Below, piece after piece: positions 19,441-23,152 of a DNA stretch of 23,152 bases. Within the stretch, counting starts at the first letter, position 1. The number at the start of each line of letters is the position of its first letter. Under the pieces are notes generated by a model. That model did not search any database. It was not told the DNA's origin and was given only the letters and a program-made list of their open reading frames with translations. The DNA is taken from positions 1-23,152 of the forward strand of contig CABUWD010000014.1 of the NCBI GenBank assembly GCA_902495155.1, in the 5' to 3' direction. The position numbers and the translations under genes were made by a program. This DNA is from an uncultured Collinsella sp. Its GTDB lineage: Bacteria > Actinomycetota > Coriobacteriia > Coriobacteriales > Coriobacteriaceae.

Positions 19441-21360
19441 CTACTCCAGCTCAAACGCTCCGGTGTACAGCTGGTAGTAATACCCGCGCTTGGCGATCAG
19501 CTCGTCGTGGTTGCCGCGCTCGATGATGCGGCCGTGATCCAGACAGATGATCGCGTCGGAGTTGCGCACGGTGGACAGGCGGTGCGCGATGACAAACGTC
19601 GTGCGGCCCTCCATGAGCTTGTCCATGCCCGCCTGCACGATGGCCTCGGTGCGGGTGTCAATGCTCGACGTGGCCTCGTCCAGAATCATCGCCGGCGGAT
19701 CGGCGACGGCGGCGCGTGCGATCGAGATCAGCTGGCGCTGGCCCTGCGACAGCTGTGCGCCGTTGCCGGTGAGCATCGTGTCGTAGCCGTCGGGCAGGCG
19801 GGTGATAAAGTCGTCCGCGCCCGCGAGCTTGGCCGCCGCGATGCACTCCTCGTCGGTAGCGTCCAGATTGCCGTAGCGGATGTTATCCATCACAGTGCCG
19901 GTGAACAGGTTCACGTCCTGTAGCACGACGCCCAGCGAGCGGCGCAGGTCGGCCTTGCGGATCTTGTTGACGTTGATGCCGTCGTAGCGGATCTTGCCGT
20001 CGGCGATGTCGTAGAAGCGGTTGATGAGGTTGGTGATGGTCGTCTTACCGGCACCGGTGGCGCCGACAAACGCGACCTTCTGACCCGGCTTGGCGTACAC
20101 GGACACGCCGTGCAGCACCTCGTGGTCGGGCGTGTAGCCAAAGTCCACGTTGTCCATGACCAGGTCGCCGCGCAGCGGCACGTACTCGATTTCGCCGGTT
20201 GCGCGGTGCGGATGTTTCCACGCCCACATGCCGGTGTGGTGGTCGGCCTCCTCGAGCTGCCAGGTATCGGGGTTCACCTGCGCGTTGACGAGCGTCACAT
20301 AGCCTTCGTCGGCTTCGGGTTCCTCGTCGATGAGCTCAAAGATGCGGTCGGCGCCGGCGAGGCCCATGACCACGGCGTTGATCTGCTGCGAGATCTGGCC
20401 GATCTGTCCGCAGAACTGCTTGGTCATGTTGAGGAACGGCACCACGACGGCGATGGACAGTGCCATGCCCGAGATGCTCAGGTTGGGCACGCCCAGCGCC
20501 AGGAAAATGCCGCCTGCCAGTGCGACCAGCACATAGAGCAGGTTTCCCAGGTTCATAAGGATGGGCATGAGGATGTTGGCGTACATGTTGGCCTTCTGCG
20601 AGACCTCGAAGAGCTTTTCATTGCGCTCGTCAAAATCGGCCTCGGCGGCAGACTCGTGGCAGAATGCCTTGACGACCTTCTGGCCGTTCATGACTTCCTC
20701 GATATGGCCCTCGACCACGCCGAGCTCGGTCTGCTGCGCAATAAAGAAACGCGCGGAGTTGGAGCCGAGCAGCTTGGTCATAAAGGTCATAAAGGCGACA
20801 CCGGCCACAATGACCAGGCACATCCACACGCTGTAGTACAGCATGATAAAGAATACCGTGACGATGACGATGGTCGTCATGAGCAGGTTGGGCAGCGACT
20901 GGCTGATCATCTGGCGCAGTGTGTCGATATCGTTGGTGTAGTGGCTCATGATGTCGCCGCGCTGGTGTGTGTCGAAGTAGCGGATCGGCAAGTCCTGCAT
21001 GCGGTTGAACATCTTCTCGCGCAGCTTCTCGAGCGAGCCCTGCGTGACGATGGCCATGGCGCGGTTCCAGAACAGCGAGGACAGGATGCCGACGCCGTAG
21101 ATGCAGGCGAGGGTGGTCACGAGCTGTGCGATCTTGGGCTGTGCAGCTTCCCAATCGCCCGACTGCCACGATTCGCTAATAATCTGCAGGGCGCTCTGAA
21201 GGAAGGTCGCGCCGATGGAGTTGATGATGGCGCAGAGCACCACGCCGACGACGACGAGGGGCAAAAGCACGGGGTAGAAGCCAAAGAGCGTCTTGATGAG
21301 GCGCGACATGGTGCCACCCTTGCGGTTGAGCGCGCGCTCGGCGGTCGTTGCCTTACTCAT
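19441..21360 (-). CDS. ABC exporter half-transporter, catalytically intact subunit (TM288-like)
   Basis: A 639-residue fused membrane and ATPase half-transporter. A type I exporter membrane domain of six spans occupies about 25-340 and the nucleotide-binding domain about 400-635. Walker A is GATGAGKTT (433-441), Walker B AMILDE with D561 and catalytic E562, and the switch histidine H593 is in IAHRLSTV. The ABC signature reads LSQGQ (537-541) instead of LSGGQ. A roughly 40-residue insert (355-396, with HH, MWAWKHPHR) lies between the two domains. The open frame extends to 21558, but AAGGAGG lies 8 nt before the ATG at 21360 and the extension overlaps the upstream gene. The start overlaps the upstream stop by 8 nt (ATGAGTAA), so the two are translationally coupled and form a heterodimer. 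The exported substrate (drug, lipid or peptide) is unknown. Confidence 0.93.
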   Translation of the reverse strand: MSKATTAERALNRKGGTMSRLIKTLFGFYPVLLPLVVVGVVLCAIINSIGATFLQSALQIISESWQSGDWEAAQPKIAQLVTTLACIYGVGILSSLFWNRAMAIVTQGSLEKLREKMFNRMQDLPIRYFDTHQRGDIMSHYTNDIDTLRQMISQSLPNLLMTTIVIVTVFFIMLYYSVWMCLVIVAGVAFMTFMTKLLGSNSARFFIAQQTELGVVEGHIEEVMNGQKVVKAFCHESAAEADFDERNEKLFEVSQKANMYANILMPILMNLGNLLYVLVALAGGIFLALGVPNLSISGMALSIAVVVPFLNMTKQFCGQIGQISQQINAVVMGLAGADRIFELIDEEPEADEGYVTLVNAQVNPDTWQLEEADHHTGMWAWKHPHRATGEIEYVPLRGDLVMDNVDFGYTPDHEVLHGVSVYAKPGQKVAFVGATGAGKTTITNLINRFYDIADGKIRYDGINVNKIRKADLRRSLGVVLQDVNLFTGTVMDNIRYGNLDATDEECIAAAKLAGADDFITRLPDGYDTMLTGNGAQLSQGQRQLISIARAAVADPPAMILDEATSSIDTRTEAIVQAGMDKLMEGRTTFVIAHRLSTVRNSDAIICLDHGRIIERGNHDELIAKRGYYYQLYTGAFELE

Positions 21361-23152
21361 GTGCCTCGCCTCCTTCCTGGGTCTGAGCTTGTGTTGCGGA
21401 TACCTCGGTGTCGACTTCGACGGCCTCTTCGCCCTCGGCAGACATCTTGTTCTGCGAGGTAAAGGTCTCGCGGTAGATCTCGCTCGTCTTGAGCAGCTCA
21501 TCGTGGTTGCCGATCTGCGCGATGCGGCCGCCCTCCATGACGATGATGCGGTCTGCATCCTGCACGGAGCTAATGCGCTGGGCGATGATGAGCTTGGTCG
21601 TGTTGGGCAGATAGCTTGCCAGCCCTGCGCGGATCTTGGCGTCGGTCTTGGTGTCGACGGCGCTGGTGGAGTCGTCCAGGATCAAGATCTTGGGGCGACG
21701 CAGCAGGGCACGCGCAATGCACAGGCGCTGCTTCTGACCGCCCGAGACATTGGAGCCGCCCTGCTCGATCCAGGTGTCATAGCCCTTGGGGAAGCCGTCG
21801 ACAAACTCGTCGGCGCAGGCCAGATGTGCCGCCTCGCGGACCTCTTCGTCGGTGGCGTTCGGGTCGCCCCAACGCAGGTTCTCGGCAATCGTGCCGCTAA
21901 ACAGCACGTTTTTCTGCAATACCATGGCCACTTGGTGGCGCAGGGCGTCCAAGTCGTAGTCGCGCACATCCACGCCGCCCACGCGCACGGTGCCTTCGGT
22001 GGCGTCGTACAGGCGGGCGATGAGGTTTACAAGCGTGGACTTGGCCGAGCCGGTGCCGCCGATGATGCCGATGGTCTCGCCGCTCTTAATGTGCAGGTCG
22101 ATATCGTCGAGCGCCTGGCGCTTCGCATGCGCGGAGTACTTAAAGCTCACGTGGTCAAAGTCGATGGAGCCGTCGGCAACCTCGAGCACGGGCTCGGCGG
22201 GATCGGCGATCGTGGGCTCGGCGGCCAACACCTCGGTAATGCGGTGTGCCGATTCGTCGGCCATGGTCACCATGACAAAGATCATCGACAACTGCATCAG
22301 ACTCATCAGAATCTGGAAGCCATAGGTAAAGATCGAGGAGAGCTGGCCCACGTCGAACAGCGTTCCCTGGCTCGTGATGATGAGCTTGGAGCCCAGGTAG
22401 ATGATGACGACAAACGCGCCGTTGACGCAGATGTTCATCATGGGGTTGTTAAAGGCGAGCAGCTTCTCGGCGCGGGTGAAGTCCATCTGGACGTCGCGTG
22501 CGGCGGTCGCGAACTTCTCCTTCTCAAAGTCTTCGCGCACATAGCTCTTAACTACGCGCATGCCGGTGACGTTTTCCTCGACGGACTCGTTAAGGGCGTC
22601 GTACTTGTGGAACACGCGCGAGAAGATGGGGCGCACCTTAAAGATGATAAAGAACAGCCCAAAGCCCAGCAGCGGAATGATGACCAGGTAGACCATGGCG
22701 ACGCTGCCACCCATGATAAATGCCATGGTAAAGGCGAAGATCAGTACCAGCGGCGCGCGCACGGCGATACGGATGATCATCATAAAGGCCTGCTGCACGT
22801 TGTTGATATCGGTGGTCAGGCGCGTGACGAGCGAGGAGCTCGAGAACTCATCGATGTTGGCAAAGCTGAACGTCTGGATCTTGTAGAACAGGTCGTGACG
22901 CAGGTTCTTAGCGAAGCCGCAGCTCGCATGGCTGCAGGTGACGCCGGCAGCGGCGCCAAAAGCAAGCGATGTCAGCGCGATGAGCACCAAAAAGCCCGCG
23001 GTGGGAAGCATCTCGGCCACGGTGGCGCCGTCTTTGATGGCATCGATCAGGTTGGCGGTGATAAATGGAATCAGCATCTCGCAGAGCACCTCGCCAAGCA
23101 CGAGCAATGGCGTAGCAACGGTGACTTTCATATAGTCGCGGATGCTTCCCAT
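21353..23152 (-). CDS. ABC exporter half-transporter, degenerate-site subunit (TM287-like); start at window edge
   Basis: 599 residues are visible. The membrane domain (about 10-300, six spans) is followed by the ATPase domain (about 328-565). Walker A is GGTGSAKS (365-372) and the signature NVSGGQ is canonical (468-473). Walker B reads ILILDD, with D494 where the catalytic Glu belongs, and the switch residue is Q525 in IIAQRISSV where His is usual. These two changes mark the non-hydrolysing member of heterodimeric exporters such as TM287/288. The C-terminal tail (571-599) is acidic and Gln/Glu-rich. The first ATG is the last three bases of the window; the N-terminus (MGSIRDYMKV) is a few residues short of typical family members, so the true start may lie just outside. 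It is the upstream gene of the pair. Confidence 0.9.
   Translation of the reverse strand: MGSIRDYMKVTVATPLLVLGEVLCEMLIPFITANLIDAIKDGATVAEMLPTAGFLVLIALTSLAFGAAAGVTCSHASCGFAKNLRHDLFYKIQTFSFANIDEFSSSSLVTRLTTDINNVQQAFMMIIRIAVRAPLVLIFAFTMAFIMGGSVAMVYLVIIPLLGFGLFFIIFKVRPIFSRVFHKYDALNESVEENVTGMRVVKSYVREDFEKEKFATAARDVQMDFTRAEKLLAFNNPMMNICVNGAFVVIIYLGSKLIITSQGTLFDVGQLSSIFTYGFQILMSLMQLSMIFVMVTMADESAHRITEVLAAEPTIADPAEPVLEVADGSIDFDHVSFKYSAHAKRQALDDIDLHIKSGETIGIIGGTGSAKSTLVNLIARLYDATEGTVRVGGVDVRDYDLDALRHQVAMVLQKNVLFSGTIAENLRWGDPNATDEEVREAAHLACADEFVDGFPKGYDTWIEQGGSNVSGGQKQRLCIARALLRRPKILILDDSTSAVDTKTDAKIRAGLASYLPNTTKLIIAQRISSVQDADRIIVMEGGRIAQIGNHDELLKTSEIYRETFTSQNKMSAEGEEAVEVDTEVSATQAQTQEGGEAHE

Noticed and set aside
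20110..21462. Plus-strand open frame of 450 codons opposite the ABC genes
   Set aside because: The translation is His/Asp-rich without domains; the minus-strand ABC proteins carry all family motifs.

Overview
The window is GC-rich, gene-dense bacterial chromosome. Gene content (Kup, a shortened KdpD/KdpE pair, an enlarged RlmKL, Tex, an OFA-type MFS permease, a heterodimeric ABC exporter), codon bias and the AGGAG-type ribosome sites best fit a gut actinobacterium of the Coriobacteriia, most likely Collinsella or a close relative. That placement is inference; no rRNA or other marker gene is present. I saw no tRNA, rRNA, CRISPR array, transposase or phage gene, so this looks like core or near-core chromosome.

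Layout. 1-416 (-) is the 5' part of an unrecognised membrane protein that runs off the left edge. 631-1479 (+) is a nitroreductase. 1637-6375 (+) is a potassium block: Kup, a 64-residue single-span membrane protein, a palindromic terminator-like element, then a KdpD-like kinase lacking the usual N-terminal sensor half, and KdpE. 6471-9047 (-) is an RlmKL-type 23S rRNA methyltransferase whose first catalytic half has lost its NPPY motif. 9123-9950 (+) is a HAD phosphatase and 10144-10848 (+) a small transaldolase. 10849-11226 is a gene-free stretch packed with inverted repeats. 11227-13374 (-) is Tex. 13623-16937 (-) is an apparent SDR / OFA-MFS / Gfo-Idh operon, with a LysR regulator transcribed divergently at 17171-18049 (+). 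18169-19260 (+) is a membrane diguanylate-cyclase-type protein. 19441-23152 (-) is a two-gene heterodimeric ABC exporter whose first gene begins at, or just beyond, the right edge.

How the genes work together. Kup, the small membrane protein and KdpDE form a plausible potassium-homeostasis unit with no kdpFABC beside it. The SDR, permease, oxidoreductase and LysR set looks like an inducible uptake and oxidation pathway of unknown substrate; the divergent intergenic region holds a 21-bp dyad suited to a LysR operator, a plausible promoter and a leader hairpin. The two ABC half-transporters carry complementary degenerate ATPase motifs typical of TM287/288-like heterodimers.

The most unusual non-coding signal is the density and variety of intergenic palindromes. 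One family (core CAAAGGGACAG...CCTTTG, with outer stem bases that change in a compensating way) occurs three times plus one half copy, each time within about 50 nt downstream of a stop codon. Separate long palindromes lie at 6401-6465, 10879-10950, 11003-11217 and 19348-19429.
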